From contig JANXTR010000026.1 in the NCBI GenBank assembly GCA_025352325.1, forward strand, positions 1 to 64,000: a DNA stretch of 64,000 bases, written 5' to 3'. Position numbers and translations under genes: made by a program. This document shows positions 7,733 through 18,239 of this stretch, one piece after another. The first letter of the stretch is position 1; every line of letters starts with the position of its first letter. The stretch is from Microbacteriaceae bacterium. GTDB taxonomy: Bacteria; Actinomycetota; Actinomycetes; Actinomycetales; Microbacteriaceae. Under the pieces are notes generated by a model. It was given only the letters and a program-made list of their open reading frames with translations, made no database searches and was not told where the DNA came from.

Positions 7733-8428
7733 ATGGCTGACTCTGCCAGCCAACTGAGCGTCCTCGACGCGAAGGGCAAGTCGACCGGTTCGGTCGACCT
7801 TCCCGGCGCCATCTTCGACGTCCAGACCAATGTGCCGCTAATCCACCAGGTCGTCACCGCCCAGCTCGCCGCGGCGCGCCAGGGCACGCACAACACGCTC
7901 CGTCGTGGCGAGGTGTCCGGCGCCGGCCGCAAGCCGTTCAAGCAGAAGGGAACCGGTCGCGCTCGTCAGGGCTCGATCCGCGCCCCCCAGCACACCGGCG
8001 GTGGCATCGTCCACGGACCCCACCCGCGCGACTACTCGCAGCGCACCCCCAAGAAGATGATCGCCGCAGCTCTGCTCGGCGTGCTGTCCGACCGGGCCCG
8101 CGGCGAGCGTCTTCACGTGATCGAAAACTTCGGCACCAACGGGCCGAGCACGAAGAACGCCTCGGCTCTTCTGGCGGATGTCGCCACGAGCAAGAATGTT
8201 CTGATCGTCCTCGAGCGCGGTGACGACGACACCTTCAAGAGCGTGCGCAACCTCAAGCACGTCCACGTGCTATTCGCCGATCAGCTCAATGCGTACGACG
8301 TCGTCGTCAGCGACGACATCGTCTTCACCAAGGCAGCGTTCGACTCCTTCGTCAATGCCAAGAGCGCCGCCTCCGGCGACCGAGCGAAGAACTCGACCAC
8401 CGATACGACCGAGGAGGCCGGCGAGTGA
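7733..8428 (+). CDS. rplD: 50S ribosomal protein L4 (uL4)
   Basis: 231 residues. The exit-tunnel loop is visible as [20 protein letters not shown] (about 45-65) and [14 protein letters not shown]. The C-terminus adds a polar stretch (about 20 residues) rich in Ser, Thr and Glu. Overlaps rplW by 4 bp (GTGA). In proteobacteria L4 also represses its own operon; no such element can be recognised here. Confidence 0.98.
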   Translation: MADSASQLSVLDAKGKSTGSVDLPGAIFDVQTNVPLIHQVVTAQLAAARQGTHNTLRRGEVSGAGRKPFKQKGTGRARQGSIRAPQHTGGGIVHGPHPRDYSQRTPKKMIAAALLGVLSDRARGERLHVIENFGTNGPSTKNASALLADVATSKNVLIVLERGDDDTFKSVRNLKHVHVLFADQLNAYDVVVSDDIVFTKAAFDSFVNAKSAASGDRAKNSTTDTTEEAGE

Positions 8429-8724
8429 GCGGCTACAACAAAGACCCGCGCGACGTCATCCTGGCGCCGGTCGTCAGCGAGAAGAGCTACAGCCTGATCG
8501 ATGACGGCAAGTACACCTTCGTGGTGGACCCGCGCTCGAACAAGACCGAGATCAAGCTCGCCATCGAGAAGATCTTCGACGTCAAGGTCGGATCGGTGAA
8601 CACCCTGAACCGCACCGGCAAGAAGCAGCGCACCAAGTTCGGCACCGGCAAGCGCAAAGACACCAAGCGCGCCATCGTCACGCTCAAGTCCGGAACCATC
8701 GACATCTTCACGGCTGTCGGCTAG
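8425..8724 (+). CDS. rplW: 50S ribosomal protein L23 (uL23)
   Basis: 99 residues from GTG 8425, coupled to rplD by a 4-bp overlap. The motif [15 protein letters not shown] starts the fold. L23 lies at the tunnel exit and docks trigger factor and SRP. Ordinary length. Confidence 0.98.
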   Translation: MSGYNKDPRDVILAPVVSEKSYSLIDDGKYTFVVDPRSNKTEIKLAIEKIFDVKVGSVNTLNRTGKKQRTKFGTGKRKDTKRAIVTLKSGTIDIFTAVG

Positions 8725-8743
8725 GTCCGGGGAGGAACACACC

Positions 8744-9583
8744 ATGCCTATTCGCAAGTACAAGCCGACGACTCCCGGTCGCCGTGGCTCGTCGGTCGCC
8801 GATTTCGTCGAGATCACGCGCTCCACGCCCGAGAAGTCGCTGCTCAAGCCGCTCCACAAGACCGGTGGCCGCAACAACACCGGGCGCATCACGACCCGCC
8901 ACATCGGTGGTGGTCACAAGCGTCAGTACCGCGTCATCGACTTCAAGCGCAACGACAAGGACGGCGTCGACGCCAAGGTCGCGCACATCGAGTACGACCC
9001 GAACCGCACGGCGCGCATCGCGCTGCTGCATTTTGTGGACGGCACGAAGCGTTACATCATCGCGCCGAACAAGCTCAACCAGGGCGACGTCGTCGAGTCG
9101 GGTCCGGGTGCTGACATCAAGCCCGGCAACAACCTGCCGCTCAAGAACATCCCGGTCGGTACCGTCATCCACGCGATCGAGCTGAAGCCGGGCGGGGGCG
9201 CCAAGATGGCGCGTTCCGCCGGTGCCTCGGTCCGCCTCGTGGCCAAGGACGGCCCCTACGCGCAGCTGCGTCTCCCCTCGGGCGAGATCCGCAACGTCGA
9301 CATGCGCTGCCGTGCCACGATCGGCGAGGTCGGCAATGCCGAGCAGTCGAACATCAACTGGGGCAAGGCCGGCCGCATGCGATGGAAGGGCGTCCGTCCG
9401 ACCGTCCGTGGTGTCGCCATGAACCCGGTCGACCACCCGCACGGTGGTGGAGAGGGCAAGACCTCCGGTGGTCGCCATCCGGTCAGCCCGTGGGGTCAGA
9501 AGGAAGGCCGTACGCGGCACGCCAACAAAGAGAGCGACAAGCTCATCGTTCGTCGCCGCACCGTCGGCAAGAAGCGCAAGTAG
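8744..9583 (+). CDS. rplB: 50S ribosomal protein L2 (uL2)
   Basis: 279 residues with a GGGGAGG ribosome site. The peptidyl-transferase-proximal segment [20 protein letters not shown] (about 225-244), including the conserved His, is intact. An essential core 50S protein of normal length. Confidence 0.98.
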   Translation: MPIRKYKPTTPGRRGSSVADFVEITRSTPEKSLLKPLHKTGGRNNTGRITTRHIGGGHKRQYRVIDFKRNDKDGVDAKVAHIEYDPNRTARIALLHFVDGTKRYIIAPNKLNQGDVVESGPGADIKPGNNLPLKNIPVGTVIHAIELKPGGGAKMARSAGASVRLVAKDGPYAQLRLPSGEIRNVDMRCRATIGEVGNAEQSNINWGKAGRMRWKGVRPTVRGVAMNPVDHPHGGGEGKTSGGRHPVSPWGQKEGRTRHANKESDKLIVRRRTVGKKRK

Positions 9584-9595
9584 GGATCGACAACA

Positions 9596-9877
9596 ATGCC
9601 GCGCAGTCTCAAAAAGGGTCCGTTCGTCGACGACCACCTGTTCCGCAAGGTGGCGACGCAGAACGAAGCCAATACCAAAAACGTGATCAAGACCTGGTCG
9701 CGTCGCTCGATGATCGTCCCGGCCATGCTGGGTCATACGATCGCTGTCCACGACGGCCGCAAGCACATCCCGGTGTTCATCACCGAGACGATGGTCGGTC
9801 ACAAGCTCGGCGAGTTCTCGCCGACGCGGACCTTCCGTGGCCACGAGAAAGACGACAAGAAGGGTCGTCGCCGCTAA
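9596..9877 (+). CDS. rpsS: 30S ribosomal protein S19 (uS19)
   Basis: 93 residues starting [15 protein letters not shown], with the signature [20 protein letters not shown]. It contacts S13 in the 30S head. The gene ends 28 bp before rplV. Confidence 0.98.
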   Translation: MPRSLKKGPFVDDHLFRKVATQNEANTKNVIKTWSRRSMIVPAMLGHTIAVHDGRKHIPVFITETMVGHKLGEFSPTRTFRGHEKDDKKGRRR

Positions 9878-9905
9878 CGCGGCGGCGGTAAGAGGAGGAA
9901 GAGAA

Positions 9906-10322
9906 ATGGTGGAGTCGATCGCCCGCGTGCGACACATCCGCGTGACCCCTCAAAAGGCCCGACGCGTCGTCGACCTGATCCGCGGGAAGCAGGCCGCTGA
10001 GGCCCTCGCGATCCTGAAGTTCGCGCCGCAGAGCGCGTCCGAGCCCATTGCGAAGCTCGTCGCCTCGGCGATGGCGAACGCACGGGTCAAGGCCGATGCC
10101 AGCAACAGCTACCTCGACGAGCAGGACCTGATCATCTCGAAGGCCTACGTCGACGAGGGTGCGACCCTGAAGCGATTCCGTCCGCGTGCCCAAGGCCGTG
10201 CATTCAAGATCCTGAAGCGCACCAGCCACATCACCGTGGTGCTCGCGACTCCCGACGAACTGGTTGCGACAACCGGTTCGACACAGCGTCGTTCCAACAG
10301 CTCAAAGGCAGGGAAGAAGTAA
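9906..10322 (+). CDS. rplV: 50S ribosomal protein L22 (uL22)
   Basis: 138 residues from ATG 9906 (site AGAGGAGGA at 9891-9899). The frame is open back to 9837 but that part overlaps rpsS and is not uL22. The tunnel hairpin is visible around [20 protein letters not shown] (about 88-107). A polar tail of about 25 residues follows the conserved core. The stop overlaps the rpsC start (TAATG). Confidence 0.97.
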   Translation: MVESIARVRHIRVTPQKARRVVDLIRGKQAAEALAILKFAPQSASEPIAKLVASAMANARVKADASNSYLDEQDLIISKAYVDEGATLKRFRPRAQGRAFKILKRTSHITVVLATPDELVATTGSTQRRSNSSKAGKK

Positions 10323-11068
10323 TGGGCCAGAAGGTCAACCCGTATGGGTTCCGACTCGGAATCACCACCGACCACGTGTCGCGTTGGTTCTCCGACTCGA
10401 CGAAGCCGGGTCAGCGCTACTCCGACTACGTCGCGGAGGACATCAAGATCCGCAACCTGCTCAAGACGAGCCTCGACCGCGCCGGCGTGGCGAAGATCGA
10501 GATCGAGCGGACTCGCGACCGCGTGCGCGTGGACATCCACACCGCGCGTCCCGGCATTGTGATCGGCCGTCGTGGAGCCGAGGCCGAGCGCATCCGCTCC
10601 GACCTCGAGAAGCTCACGAACAAGCAGATCCAACTCAACATTCTCGAGGTCAAGAACCCCGAGGCTGAGGCGCAGCTCGTCGCCCAGGGCATCGCGGAGC
10701 AGCTCAGCGCCCGCGTGGCATTCCGCCGCGCGATGCGTAAGGGCCTCCAAGGTGCCCAGCGCGCCGGCGCCAAGGGTGTCCGCATCCAGGTGTCTGGTCG
10801 TCTGGGTGGCGCCGAGATGAGCCGTTCGGAGTTCTACCGCGAAGGTCGTGTGCCGCTGCACACGCTTCGCGCGAACATCGACTACGGCTTCTACGAGGCG
10901 AAGACCACCTTCGGCCGTATCGGCGTGAAGGTCTGGATCTACAAGGGCGACATCACCAACAAGGAGCTCGCCCGCGAGCAGGCATCGCAGAAGTCGACCC
11001 GCCCGGAGCGTCGTGACGCTCCCCGCGGCCGTCGCGACGCGCCCGTCACGGCAGGAGCAGAAGGCTAA
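10322..11068 (+). CDS. rpsC: 30S ribosomal protein S3 (uS3)
   Basis: 248 residues. A KH domain carries [13 protein letters not shown] (about 80-92), followed by the S3 C-terminal domain. The last 35 residues are an Arg-rich tail. Part of the mRNA entry tunnel. Overlaps rplV by 1-3 bp and precedes rplP by 2 bp. Confidence 0.98.
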   Translation: MGQKVNPYGFRLGITTDHVSRWFSDSTKPGQRYSDYVAEDIKIRNLLKTSLDRAGVAKIEIERTRDRVRVDIHTARPGIVIGRRGAEAERIRSDLEKLTNKQIQLNILEVKNPEAEAQLVAQGIAEQLSARVAFRRAMRKGLQGAQRAGAKGVRIQVSGRLGGAEMSRSEFYREGRVPLHTLRANIDYGFYEAKTTFGRIGVKVWIYKGDITNKELAREQASQKSTRPERRDAPRGRRDAPVTAGAEG

Positions 11069-11070
11069 TC

Positions 11071-11490
11071 ATGCTGATTCCCCGCAAGGTCAAGCACCGC
11101 AAGCAGCACCACCCCGGGCGTTCTGGACAGGCGACGGGCGGCACCGCAGTGTCGTTCGGCGAGTTCGGCATCCAGGCGCTGACTCCGGCGTATGTGACCA
11201 ACCGTCAGATCGAGTCCGCTCGTATCGCCCTCACCCGTCACATCAAGCGTGGCGGCAAGGTCTGGATCAACATCTACCCGGACCGTCCGATCACGAAGAA
11301 GCCCGCCGAAACCCGCATGGGTTCCGGTAAGGGTTCGCCCGAGTGGTGGGTCGCCAACGTCAAGCCGGGCCGCGTCCTCTTCGAGGTCGCCGGCGTCGAG
11401 GAGTCCCTGGCGCGCGAAGCACTTACGCGTGCCATCCACAAACTGCCCCTGAAGGCACGCATCATCAAGCGCGAGGAGGGCGACGCATAA
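11071..11490 (+). CDS. rplP: 50S ribosomal protein L16 (uL16)
   Basis: 139 residues starting [19 protein letters not shown]. The [20 protein letters not shown] motif binds near the A-site tRNA. Normal length. The stop shares a base with the rpmC start. Confidence 0.98.
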   Translation: MLIPRKVKHRKQHHPGRSGQATGGTAVSFGEFGIQALTPAYVTNRQIESARIALTRHIKRGGKVWINIYPDRPITKKPAETRMGSGKGSPEWWVANVKPGRVLFEVAGVEESLAREALTRAIHKLPLKARIIKREEGDA

Positions 11491-11891
11491 TGGCCGTCGG
11501 ATCCAAGGAGCTCGCACCGTTCGAGCTCGACACACTCGAGAATGACCGTCTGGTCGACGAGCTGAAGAAGGCCAAGGAAGAGCTGTTCAACCTGCGCTTC
11601 CAGTCGGCCACCGGTCAGCTCGAGAGCCACGGGCGTCTGCGCGCCGTCAAGCGTGACATCGCCCGCATCTACACCGTCATCCGGGAGCGCGAGCTGGGCA
11701 TCCGTGCCACGCCCGTCGTCACCGAGGCGCCGGCCAAGGCGGAGAAGAAGTCCGCTGACAAGAAGCCGGCTGCCAAGAAGGCGCCAAAGACAGAGACCGT
11801 GAACGGCGAGGCTGACGCCTCGACCGACGTCGAGACGTCCACCGACGCCTCGAGCACCGCGGAATCGAACACTGAGGAAGAGGCCGAGTAA
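11490..11891 (+). CDS. rpmC: 50S ribosomal protein L29 (uL29) with long C-terminal tail
   Basis: 133 residues, nearly double the usual 65-75. Residues 1 to about 73 are a normal uL29 coiled-coil ([20 protein letters not shown]). From about residue 74 on it is low complexity: an Ala/Lys stretch ([15 protein letters not shown]), then an acidic Ser/Thr/Glu stretch. L29 sits at the tunnel exit, so the tail may project into solvent. Its last base starts rpsQ. Confidence 0.95.
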   Translation: MAVGSKELAPFELDTLENDRLVDELKKAKEELFNLRFQSATGQLESHGRLRAVKRDIARIYTVIRERELGIRATPVVTEAPAKAEKKSADKKPAAKKAPKTETVNGEADASTDVETSTDASSTAESNTEEEAE

Positions 11892-12217
11892 TGGCACAGG
11901 TCAAGGCAACCGCCGTCGAGCCCGCCGGGCACGAGCACGGAGCCCACGACGTCAAGGACGCCGACGCGCGTGGATACCGCAAGGTCCGCCGCGGCTACGT
12001 CACGAGCGACAAGATGGATAAGACCATCGTCGTTGAGGTCGAGGACCGCGTGAAGCACCCGCTGTACGGCAAGGTCATCCGCCGTACCTCCAAGGTCAAG
12101 GTCCACGACGAGGGCAACACCGCCGGTATCGGCGATTCGGTGCTCATCAGTGAGACCCGTCCGATCTCGGCGACGAAGCGCTGGCGTCTCGTCGAGATCC
12201 TCGAGAAGGCGAAGTAA
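11891..12217 (+). CDS. rpsQ: 30S ribosomal protein S17 (uS17)
   Basis: 108 residues. About 25 residues of variable N-terminus precede the OB-fold, which begins [21 protein letters not shown] primary 16S rRNA binder. The start overlaps the rpmC stop (TAATG). Last gene of the classic S10 operon; rplN follows after 6 bp with no promoter visible. Confidence 0.97.
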   Translation: MAQVKATAVEPAGHEHGAHDVKDADARGYRKVRRGYVTSDKMDKTIVVEVEDRVKHPLYGKVIRRTSKVKVHDEGNTAGIGDSVLISETRPISATKRWRLVEILEKAK

Positions 12218-12223
12218 CCCCTC

Positions 12224-12592
12224 ATGCTGCAGCAGGAATCCCGAGTCAAGGTCGCCGACAACACCGGCGCCAAGGAGCTCCTCACCATCCGCGTCCTCGG
12301 TGGCTCAGGCCGTCGCTACGCGGGCCTCGGCGACGTCATTGTCGCCACGGTGAAAGACGCGATCCCCGGCGGAAACGTTAAGAAGGGTGATGTGGTCAGG
12401 GCCGTCATCGTGCGCGTTATCAAGCAGACCCGTCGTGCAGACGGCTCCTACATCAAGTTCGACGAGAACGCCGCCGTCATCCTGAAGGCAGACGGGGACC
12501 CTCGCGGGACCCGCATCTTCGGACCGGTCGGCCGTGAGCTCCGTGACAAGAAGTTCATGAAGATCATCTCGCTGGCCCCGGAGGTCATTTAG
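12224..12592 (+). CDS. rplN: 50S ribosomal protein L14 (uL14)
   Basis: 122 residues starting [20 protein letters not shown], with the signature region [19 protein letters not shown]. It forms an intersubunit bridge with 16S rRNA. First gene of the spc part; 2 bp before rplX. Confidence 0.98.
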   Translation: MLQQESRVKVADNTGAKELLTIRVLGGSGRRYAGLGDVIVATVKDAIPGGNVKKGDVVRAVIVRVIKQTRRADGSYIKFDENAAVILKADGDPRGTRIFGPVGRELRDKKFMKIISLAPEVI

Positions 12593-12594
12593 TC

Positions 12595-12954
12595 ATGGCG
12601 AACATCAAAAAGGGCGACATCGTCCAGGTGATCAGCGGCTCGAAGCAGGAACGCGGCGGAGACCGGGGCAAGCAGGGTCGTGTCATCGAGGTCCTGGTGG
12701 AGAAGAACAAGGTGCTTGTCGAGGGCGTCAACTTCGTTACCAAGCACGTGAAGGTCGGACAGACCCAGCGCGGTACCAAGACCGGTGGCATCGAGACCCA
12801 CGAGGCCCCCATCCACATTTCGAATGTCGCCGTCATCGACCCGAAGACCAAGAAGCCCACCCGCGTGGGCTTCCGCGAAGAGGTCGTCGAGAAGAACGGC
12901 GTGAAGAAGACTGTTCGCGTGCGTTACGCGAAAAAGTCCGGAGAGAAGCTCTAA
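12595..12954 (+). CDS. rplX: 50S ribosomal protein L24 (uL24)
   Basis: 119 residues. The KOW motif is visible as KKGDIVQVISGSKQERGGDR-GKQGRVIEV near the N-terminus. An early 50S assembly initiator at the tunnel exit. Three bases before rplE. Confidence 0.97.
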   Translation: MANIKKGDIVQVISGSKQERGGDRGKQGRVIEVLVEKNKVLVEGVNFVTKHVKVGQTQRGTKTGGIETHEAPIHISNVAVIDPKTKKPTRVGFREEVVEKNGVKKTVRVRYAKKSGEKL

Positions 12955-12957
12955 CAG

Positions 12958-13563
12958 ATGGCTACTACAAGTGCCGCGCCGGCTGACACGGCGCCCATCA
13001 AATCCGGCCAGCCGCGCCTGAAGCAGAAGTACCGCAGCACGATCACCGCGAACCTGACGGAGGAGTTCGGCTACACGAACCCCCACCAGGTTCCCGGGCT
13101 CGTGAAGATCGTCGTCAACACCGGTGTCGGTGAGGCTGCGCGCGACTCGAAGGTTATCGAGGGTGCCATCAAGGACCTCACGCTGATCACCGGCCAAAAG
13201 CCGCAGGTCACCAACGCCCGCAAGTCCATCGCCCAGTTCAAGCTGCGCGAGGGCATGCCGATCGGCGCGCACGTCACGCTGCGCGGCGACCGCGCGTGGG
13301 AGTTCCTCGATCGTCTGTTGTCGCTCGCACTTCCGCGCATCCGTGACTTCCGCGGTCTGAGCGACAAGCAGTTCGATGGGCACGGCAACTACACCTTCGG
13401 TGTCGCGGAGCAGAGCATCTTCCACGAGATCAATCAGGACCAGATCGACCGCGTCCGCGGCTTCGACATCACGGTCGTGACCACCGCCAAGACGGATGAC
13501 GAGGGTCGCGCTCTTCTGCGCGAGTTCGGCTTCCCGTTCAAGCAGGCCGACGCCCCCCAGTAA
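12958..13563 (+). CDS. rplE: 50S ribosomal protein L5 (uL5)
   Basis: 201 residues, slightly long because of about 20 extra N-terminal residues rich in Ala, Pro and Ser. The core starts [17 protein letters not shown]. It binds 5S rRNA. The 81-bp gap to rpsH has no room for the rpsN (S14) gene often found here. The gap holds a stem TCGCAT (13581-13586) with ATGCGA (13611-13616). Confidence 0.97.
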   Translation: MATTSAAPADTAPIKSGQPRLKQKYRSTITANLTEEFGYTNPHQVPGLVKIVVNTGVGEAARDSKVIEGAIKDLTLITGQKPQVTNARKSIAQFKLREGMPIGAHVTLRGDRAWEFLDRLLSLALPRIRDFRGLSDKQFDGHGNYTFGVAEQSIFHEINQDQIDRVRGFDITVVTTAKTDDEGRALLREFGFPFKQADAPQ

Positions 13564-13644
13564 CACCCGAACAAGACAGGTCGCATTTCTTCGGTCGCTC
13601 AGGCCGCGACATGCGAAACCGATTGAGAGAGAAGAAGTACTCAC

Positions 13645-14043
13645 ATGACAATGACAGATCCGGTCGCCGACATGTTGACCCGTCTGCGCAACGCAAACCG
13701 CGCCTACCACGACACGGTGTCGCTCCCGAACAGCAAGCTCAAGGGGCACATCGCGGAGATCCTCCAAAAGGAGGGCTACATCTCCGGATGGAAGATCGAG
13801 GAGGCCCGCGTCGGCTCGACCCTGACCATCGACCTCAAGTACGGCCCGAACCGCGAGCGGTCCATGGCCGGTATCAAGCGTGTCTCGAAGCCCGGCCTCC
13901 GCGTCTACGCGAAGTCCACCGAGATCCCGCGCGTTCTTGGCGGCCTCGGCGTGGCCATCCTGTCCACTTCCTCCGGTCTTCTGACCGACCGCGAGGCGAG
14001 CAAGAAGGGCGTGGGCGGGGAAGTTCTCGCCTTCGTGTGGTGA
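13645..14043 (+). CDS. rpsH: 30S ribosomal protein S8 (uS8)
   Basis: 132 residues beginning [20 protein letters not shown]. The C-terminal signature is present as [21 protein letters not shown] primary 16S binder; preceded by GAGAGAAGAAG. Six bases before rplF. Confidence 0.98.
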   Translation: MTMTDPVADMLTRLRNANRAYHDTVSLPNSKLKGHIAEILQKEGYISGWKIEEARVGSTLTIDLKYGPNRERSMAGIKRVSKPGLRVYAKSTEIPRVLGGLGVAILSTSSGLLTDREASKKGVGGEVLAFVW

Positions 14044-14049
14044 TCTGAG

Positions 14050-14586
14050 ATGTCTCGAATCGGACGCATGCCCATCGACGTTCCCGCCGGTGTCACCGTG
14101 ACGATCGACGGCCAGGCCGTCAGCGTCAAGGGCCCGAAGGGCGAGCTGTCGCTCACCGTCGCTACACCCATCGAGGTCAACCTCGAGGAGGGTCAGATAC
14201 TGGTCACTCGTCCCGACGACGAGCGCGCATCGCGCTCGCTGCACGGACTGACCCGCACACTCATCTCAAACCAGATCATCGGCGTCACAGAGGGTTACTC
14301 CAAGGGCCTCGAGGTCGTCGGGACCGGTTATCGCGTGGCCGCCAAGGGGAGCTCGATCGAGTTCGCTCTGGGCTACTCGCACTCCATCACCGTCGACCCG
14401 CCAGCTGGCATCAGCTTCGAGGTCGAGGGCAACAACAAGTTGACCGTCAAAGGCATTGACAAGCAGGCCGTCGGTGAGGTCGCCGCGAACATCCGCAAGC
14501 TGCGGAAGCCGGAGCCCTACAAGGGCAAGGGCGTGCGGTACGCGGGCGAAGTCGTCCGCCGCAAGGCCGGAAAGAGTGGGAAGTAA
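14050..14586 (+). CDS. rplF: 50S ribosomal protein L6 (uL6)
   Basis: 178 residues with the C-terminal signature [19 protein letters not shown]. It lies near the factor-binding site. Ordinary in length and sequence. The stop overlaps the rplR start (TAATG). Confidence 0.98.
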   Translation: MSRIGRMPIDVPAGVTVTIDGQAVSVKGPKGELSLTVATPIEVNLEEGQILVTRPDDERASRSLHGLTRTLISNQIIGVTEGYSKGLEVVGTGYRVAAKGSSIEFALGYSHSITVDPPAGISFEVEGNNKLTVKGIDKQAVGEVAANIRKLRKPEPYKGKGVRYAGEVVRRKAGKSGK

Positions 14587-14960
14587 TGGCTACCTCCGTC
14601 AAGATCGCTAAGAGCAAGTCCTCGCAGCGCTCCCGTCGTCACAGTCGGCTGCGCAAGCGCATCGAGGGATCTGCCGAGCGTCCGCGCCTCGTCGTGACCC
14701 GCTCGGCACGCCACGTGTTCGTGCAGGTCGTCGACGACGCTCGGGGTCACACCCTGGCATCCGCGTCGACGCTCGAAGCGGATCTGCGAACCTTCGATGG
14801 TGACAAGACCGCCAAGGCCCGCAAGGTCGGCGAACTTGTCGCCGAGCGCGCGAAGGCCGCCGGCGTCGAAGCCGTCGTGTTCGATCGTGGAGGCAACCGC
14901 TACGCCGGTCGCGTCGCCGCGATCGCCGAGGGCGCCCGTGAGGGAGGCCTGGAGCTGTGA
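14586..14960 (+). CDS. rplR: 50S ribosomal protein L18 (uL18)
   Basis: 124 residues. The Arg/Lys/Ser-rich N-terminus ([18 protein letters not shown]) binds 5S rRNA, and the end [20 protein letters not shown] is canonical. Overlaps rpsE by 4 bp. Confidence 0.98.
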   Translation: MATSVKIAKSKSSQRSRRHSRLRKRIEGSAERPRLVVTRSARHVFVQVVDDARGHTLASASTLEADLRTFDGDKTAKARKVGELVAERAKAAGVEAVVFDRGGNRYAGRVAAIAEGAREGGLEL

Positions 14961-15748
14961 GCACGGAATCGTCGAACGCGCCCGTGGGCGCCGACAGCAC
15001 CGCGAATGTAGAGAACAAGGAGCAGGACGTGACGTCCGAAGAGACCCCTGTCGTCGAGACCCCCGTGGTCGAGACCCCCGTCGTGGAGGGAGCTGTCGTC
15101 GAGACGGCTGCTGGCACCGCGCCGACCGCTGAGGAGCCCCGCGAGGCCCGTCGTGGCAGCCGGGAGCGCAGCCCGCGCAACGACCGCAACTCGCGTGATC
15201 GTGGGGCTGACAGCCAGTTCCTCGAGCGCGTCGTGACCATCAACCGCGTGTCCAAGGTCGTCAAGGGCGGCCGTCGCTTCAGCTTCACGGCGCTCGTCGT
15301 CGTCGGAGACGGCAACGGACTCGTCGGCGTCGGCTACGGCAAGGCCCGCGAGGTCCCGCTGGCGATCTCGAAGGGCGTCGAAGAAGCGAAAAAGAACTTC
15401 TTCCGCGTCCCGCGCTCCGGCAAGACCATCCCGCACCCGGTGCAGGGTGAGGCCGCTGCCGGCGTCGTGCTGCTGCGTCCTGCCGCTGCCGGTACCGGCG
15501 TCATCGCCGGTGGCCCGGTTCGCGCCGTGCTCGAGTGCGCCGGTATTCACGACATCCTGAGCAAGTCGCTCGGGTCGTCGAACACCATCAACATCGTCCA
15601 CGCGACGGTCGCCGCGCTCAAGCAGCTCGAAGAGCCGCGCGCTGTCGCCGCCCGTCGTGGTCTCGCCTTCGAGGATGTCGCGCCCGCGCGTCTCATCCGT
15701 GCCGAAGCCGAAGACCGGGCCGCCGCGAGTGCAAAGGCAGGTGCCTGA
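14957..15748 (+). CDS. rpsE: 30S ribosomal protein S5 (uS5) with acidic N-terminal extension
   Basis: 263 residues from GTG 14957. The uS5 core ([20 protein letters not shown] onward) begins at about residue 88. The first 85 residues are extra, acidic, and contain the repeat [13 protein letters not shown], encoded by near-identical short DNA repeats (about 15047-15085). A basic linker [19 protein letters not shown] follows. S5 protects the mRNA entry channel and decoding accuracy. N-terminal extensions of S5 are common in actinobacteria, but this one is on the long side. Confidence 0.96.
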   Translation: MSTESSNAPVGADSTANVENKEQDVTSEETPVVETPVVETPVVEGAVVETAAGTAPTAEEPREARRGSRERSPRNDRNSRDRGADSQFLERVVTINRVSKVVKGGRRFSFTALVVVGDGNGLVGVGYGKAREVPLAISKGVEEAKKNFFRVPRSGKTIPHPVQGEAAAGVVLLRPAAAGTGVIAGGPVRAVLECAGIHDILSKSLGSSNTINIVHATVAALKQLEEPRAVAARRGLAFEDVAPARLIRAEAEDRAAASAKAGA

Positions 15749-15933
15749 TGGCCGGCCGTCTCAAGGTGACCCAGATCAAGTCCAAAATCAGCGAGAAGCA
15801 GAACCAGCGCGACACGCTGCGGAGCCTCGGCCTCAAGCGCATCGGCGACTCTGTCGTGCGCGAAGACAGCCCGGCCAACCGCGGCTACGTCCGTGCGGTC
15901 GCTCACCTCGTGAAAGTCGAGGAGATTGACTAA
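15748..15933 (+). CDS. rpmD: 50S ribosomal protein L30 (uL30)
   Basis: 61 residues, typical size. [20 protein letters not shown] then [20 protein letters not shown] is the family pattern. Overlaps rpsE and rplO by one or a few bases (TGATG and TAATG). Confidence 0.97.
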   Translation: MAGRLKVTQIKSKISEKQNQRDTLRSLGLKRIGDSVVREDSPANRGYVRAVAHLVKVEEID

Positions 15934-16805
15934 TGGCCGACGACAACAAGGCCGAGAAGAAGGCGGCCGCCCCCAAGGCAGCAGCTGACAAGACCGCCGC
16001 CCCTACGAAGGCCGCTGCCGACAAGGCGACGACCGCGAAGGCTGCTGCTCCGAAGGCTGCCGCTCCCAAGGCTGCTGCCGAGAAGAAGCCTGCCGCCGCG
16101 AAGGCGGCTGCCGAGAAGCCGGCGACCGTCAAGGCCGCTGCTCCGAAGGCTGCTGCTGCCAAGGCTCCCGCGAAGGCCGCCGCTGCGAAGCCTGCTGCCG
16201 ACAAACCGGATCCCGAGAAGGCTCCGGCTGCGAAGGCTCCCGCGAAGGCTGCTACTTCGAAGGCCGCCGCCGCCAAGGTGGACGACGCTGTCGCGGAGAA
16301 GCCAGCCGCGCGGGTCACGCCGACCACCAAGCCGGCGAAGAAGGCCGCGGCTCCGAGCGAGACGCGCCCGCAGATCCTGAAGGCGCACCACCTCCGTCCT
16401 GCCGTGGGCGCCAAGAAAGCCAAGACCCGCGTCGGACGCGGTGAGGGCTCGAAGGGCAAGACGGCAGGCCGCGGAACCAAGGGAACGAAGGCGCGCTACC
16501 AGGTACGTGTCGGCCTCGAGGGCGGCAACCTGAACTCGGTGATGCGTGCGCCCAAACTGCGCGGCTTCAAGAACCCGTTCCGAGTCGAGTACCAGGTCGT
16601 CAACCTCGAGCGTCTTGCTGAGCTCTACCCGAAGGGCGGCGATGTGACCATCGGCGACCTCGTGGCGAAGGGTGCCGTTCGCAAGAACGAGAAGGTCAAG
16701 GTTCTCGGCAATGGTGACATTGCGGTTAAGCTGATTGTCGCGGTCGACAAGGTCTCCAGCTCTGCCGAGCAAAAGATCGTCGCGGCCGGCGGTTCCATCA
16801 AGTAG
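15933..16805 (+). CDS. rplO: 50S ribosomal protein L15 (uL15) with histone-H1-like N-terminal tail
   Basis: 290 residues, about double the usual 145-150. The L15 core starts near residue 148 ([20 protein letters not shown]) and is complete, including [20 protein letters not shown]. The preceding 147 residues are almost entirely Ala, Lys and Pro in loosely repeated [13 protein letters not shown] units, resembling the lysine/alanine tails of histone H1 and HupB-type proteins. The frame runs without interruption from an ATG coupled to the rpmD stop, so the tail is translated if this ATG is used; no alternative start with a ribosome site lies near the core. Confidence 0.94.
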   Translation: MADDNKAEKKAAAPKAAADKTAAPTKAAADKATTAKAAAPKAAAPKAAAEKKPAAAKAAAEKPATVKAAAPKAAAAKAPAKAAAAKPAADKPDPEKAPAAKAPAKAATSKAAAAKVDDAVAEKPAARVTPTTKPAKKAAAPSETRPQILKAHHLRPAVGAKKAKTRVGRGEGSKGKTAGRGTKGTKARYQVRVGLEGGNLNSVMRAPKLRGFKNPFRVEYQVVNLERLAELYPKGGDVTIGDLVAKGAVRKNEKVKVLGNGDIAVKLIVAVDKVSSSAEQKIVAAGGSIK

Positions 16806-16826
16806 GTACCGTGTAGCCATCGGATT

Positions 16827-16848
16827 GGTGGTCCCTCCGGGGGCCACC
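16827..16848 (+). terminator. hairpin between rplO and secY
   Basis: 9-bp stem GGTGGTCCC (16827-16835) with GGGGCCACC (16840-16848), loop TCCG, extended by CGGA/TCCG outside a small interior loop. It lies in the 105-bp rplO-secY gap and could attenuate transcription into secY. Confidence 0.55.
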
Positions 16849-16910
16849 GTCCGAGGTCACCATCGGGGTCGTTCCGATCCCTCAGCCCCAACCACCTACC
16901 GGGAGGCGTC

Positions 16911-18239
16911 GTGTTCAGTGCGGTCGCGCGGATCTTCCGCACTCCAGACCTTCGTAAGAAGATCGGCTTCACGCTGGCGATCATCGCGATCTTCCGCCTG
17001 GGCTCGTTCATCCCTGCGCCATTCGTCAACTTCGACAACGTGCAGACCTGTCTCACCGACAGTTCGGGCTCCTCGGGGAGCCTGTACGACCTCGTCAACC
17101 TGTTCAGCGGCGGCGCGTTGCTCAAGTTGTCGATTTTCGCGCTGGGCATCATGCCCTACATCACGGCGTCGATCATCGTGCAGTTGTTGCGCGTGGTCAT
17201 CCCTCACTTCGACAACCTCTACAAAGAGGGGCAGTCGGGTCAGGGTCAGCTGACGCAGTACACGCGCTACCTGACCATCGCGCTGGGCGTCCTGCAGTCG
17301 ACGACCCTCATCACGGTGGCCCGCAGCGGTGCCCTGTTCGGCACCAGCAACTCCTCGACCGCCTGCTCCAACCTCATCGCCAACGACTCCTGGTACGCGA
17401 TCCTGCTTATTGTCATCACGATGACCGCGGGCACCGGCGTCATCATGTGGATGGGTGAGCTCATCACCGAGCGTGGCGTCGGCAACGGAATGTCGATCCT
17501 GATCTTCACCTCGATCGCCGCTCGCTTCCCGAACTCGCTCGGATCGATCGCGACGCAGAAGGGTTGGGAGACGCTGACGCTGGTGATCGCCATCGGCGTG
17601 ATCATTATGGTGCTTGTCATCTTTGTCGAGCAGTCGCAGCGACGCATCCCTGTGCAGTACGCGAAGCGGATGGTCGGTCGGCGCACCTACGGCGGCAATA
17701 ACACCTACATCCCGATCAAGGTCAACATGGCGGGCGTCGTGCCGGTCATCTTCGCCTCCTCCCTGCTGTACCTGCCCGCGCTGATCGCCCAGTTCAATCA
17801 GCCAGCGGCCGGCAAGGCGGCGGCGCCGTGGGTGACCTGGATTCAGACCTACCTGACCCGCGGAGACAACGCGCTGTATATGGCGCTGTACTTCCTGCTG
17901 ATCGTCGGATTCACGTACTTCTACGTGGCCATCACCTTCAACCCGGATGAGGTGGCCGACAACATGAAGAAGTACGGCGGCTTCATCCCGGGCATTCGTG
18001 CCGGCAGACCGACGGCTGAGTATCTGGACTACGTGCTCACGCGCGTGACACTGGCGGGCTCGATCTATCTCGGGTTGATCGCGCTCGTGCCTCTCATCGC
18101 GCTCGCGCTGGTGGGTGCCGACCAGAACTTCCCGTTCGGCGGTACCAGCATCCTGATCATGGTCGGAGTCGGCCTCGAGACGGTGAAGCAGATCGACTCG
18201 CAGCTCCAGCAGCGGCACTACGAGGGCCTCCTCCGGTGA
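16911..18239 (+). CDS. secY: preprotein translocase subunit SecY
   Basis: 442 residues, ten membrane segments expected, starting at GTG 16911 with GGGAGG 5 bp before. Cytoplasmic loop [20 protein letters not shown] and the plug region near [18 protein letters not shown] are recognisable. It forms the Sec channel with SecE and SecG, which are not in this window. Overlaps adk by 4 bp. Confidence 0.97.
   Translation: MFSAVARIFRTPDLRKKIGFTLAIIAIFRLGSFIPAPFVNFDNVQTCLTDSSGSSGSLYDLVNLFSGGALLKLSIFALGIMPYITASIIVQLLRVVIPHFDNLYKEGQSGQGQLTQYTRYLTIALGVLQSTTLITVARSGALFGTSNSSTACSNLIANDSWYAILLIVITMTAGTGVIMWMGELITERGVGNGMSILIFTSIAARFPNSLGSIATQKGWETLTLVIAIGVIIMVLVIFVEQSQRRIPVQYAKRMVGRRTYGGNNTYIPIKVNMAGVVPVIFASSLLYLPALIAQFNQPAAGKAAAPWVTWIQTYLTRGDNALYMALYFLLIVGFTYFYVAITFNPDEVADNMKKYGGFIPGIRAGRPTAEYLDYVLTRVTLAGSIYLGLIALVPLIALALVGADQNFPFGGTSILIMVGVGLETVKQIDSQLQQRHYEGLLR

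Noticed and set aside
12589-14244. 551-codon open frame on the minus strand opposite rplX-rplE-rpsH-rplF
   Set aside because: It is antisense to four conserved ribosomal genes. High GC removes stops from the opposite frame; the product is Leu/Asp/Gly/Arg-rich with no family features.
15980-16280. Short repeats in rplO considered as a CRISPR or satellite
   Set aside because: They are degenerate codon-level Ala/Lys repeats in an open frame, with no fixed repeat-spacer spacing.
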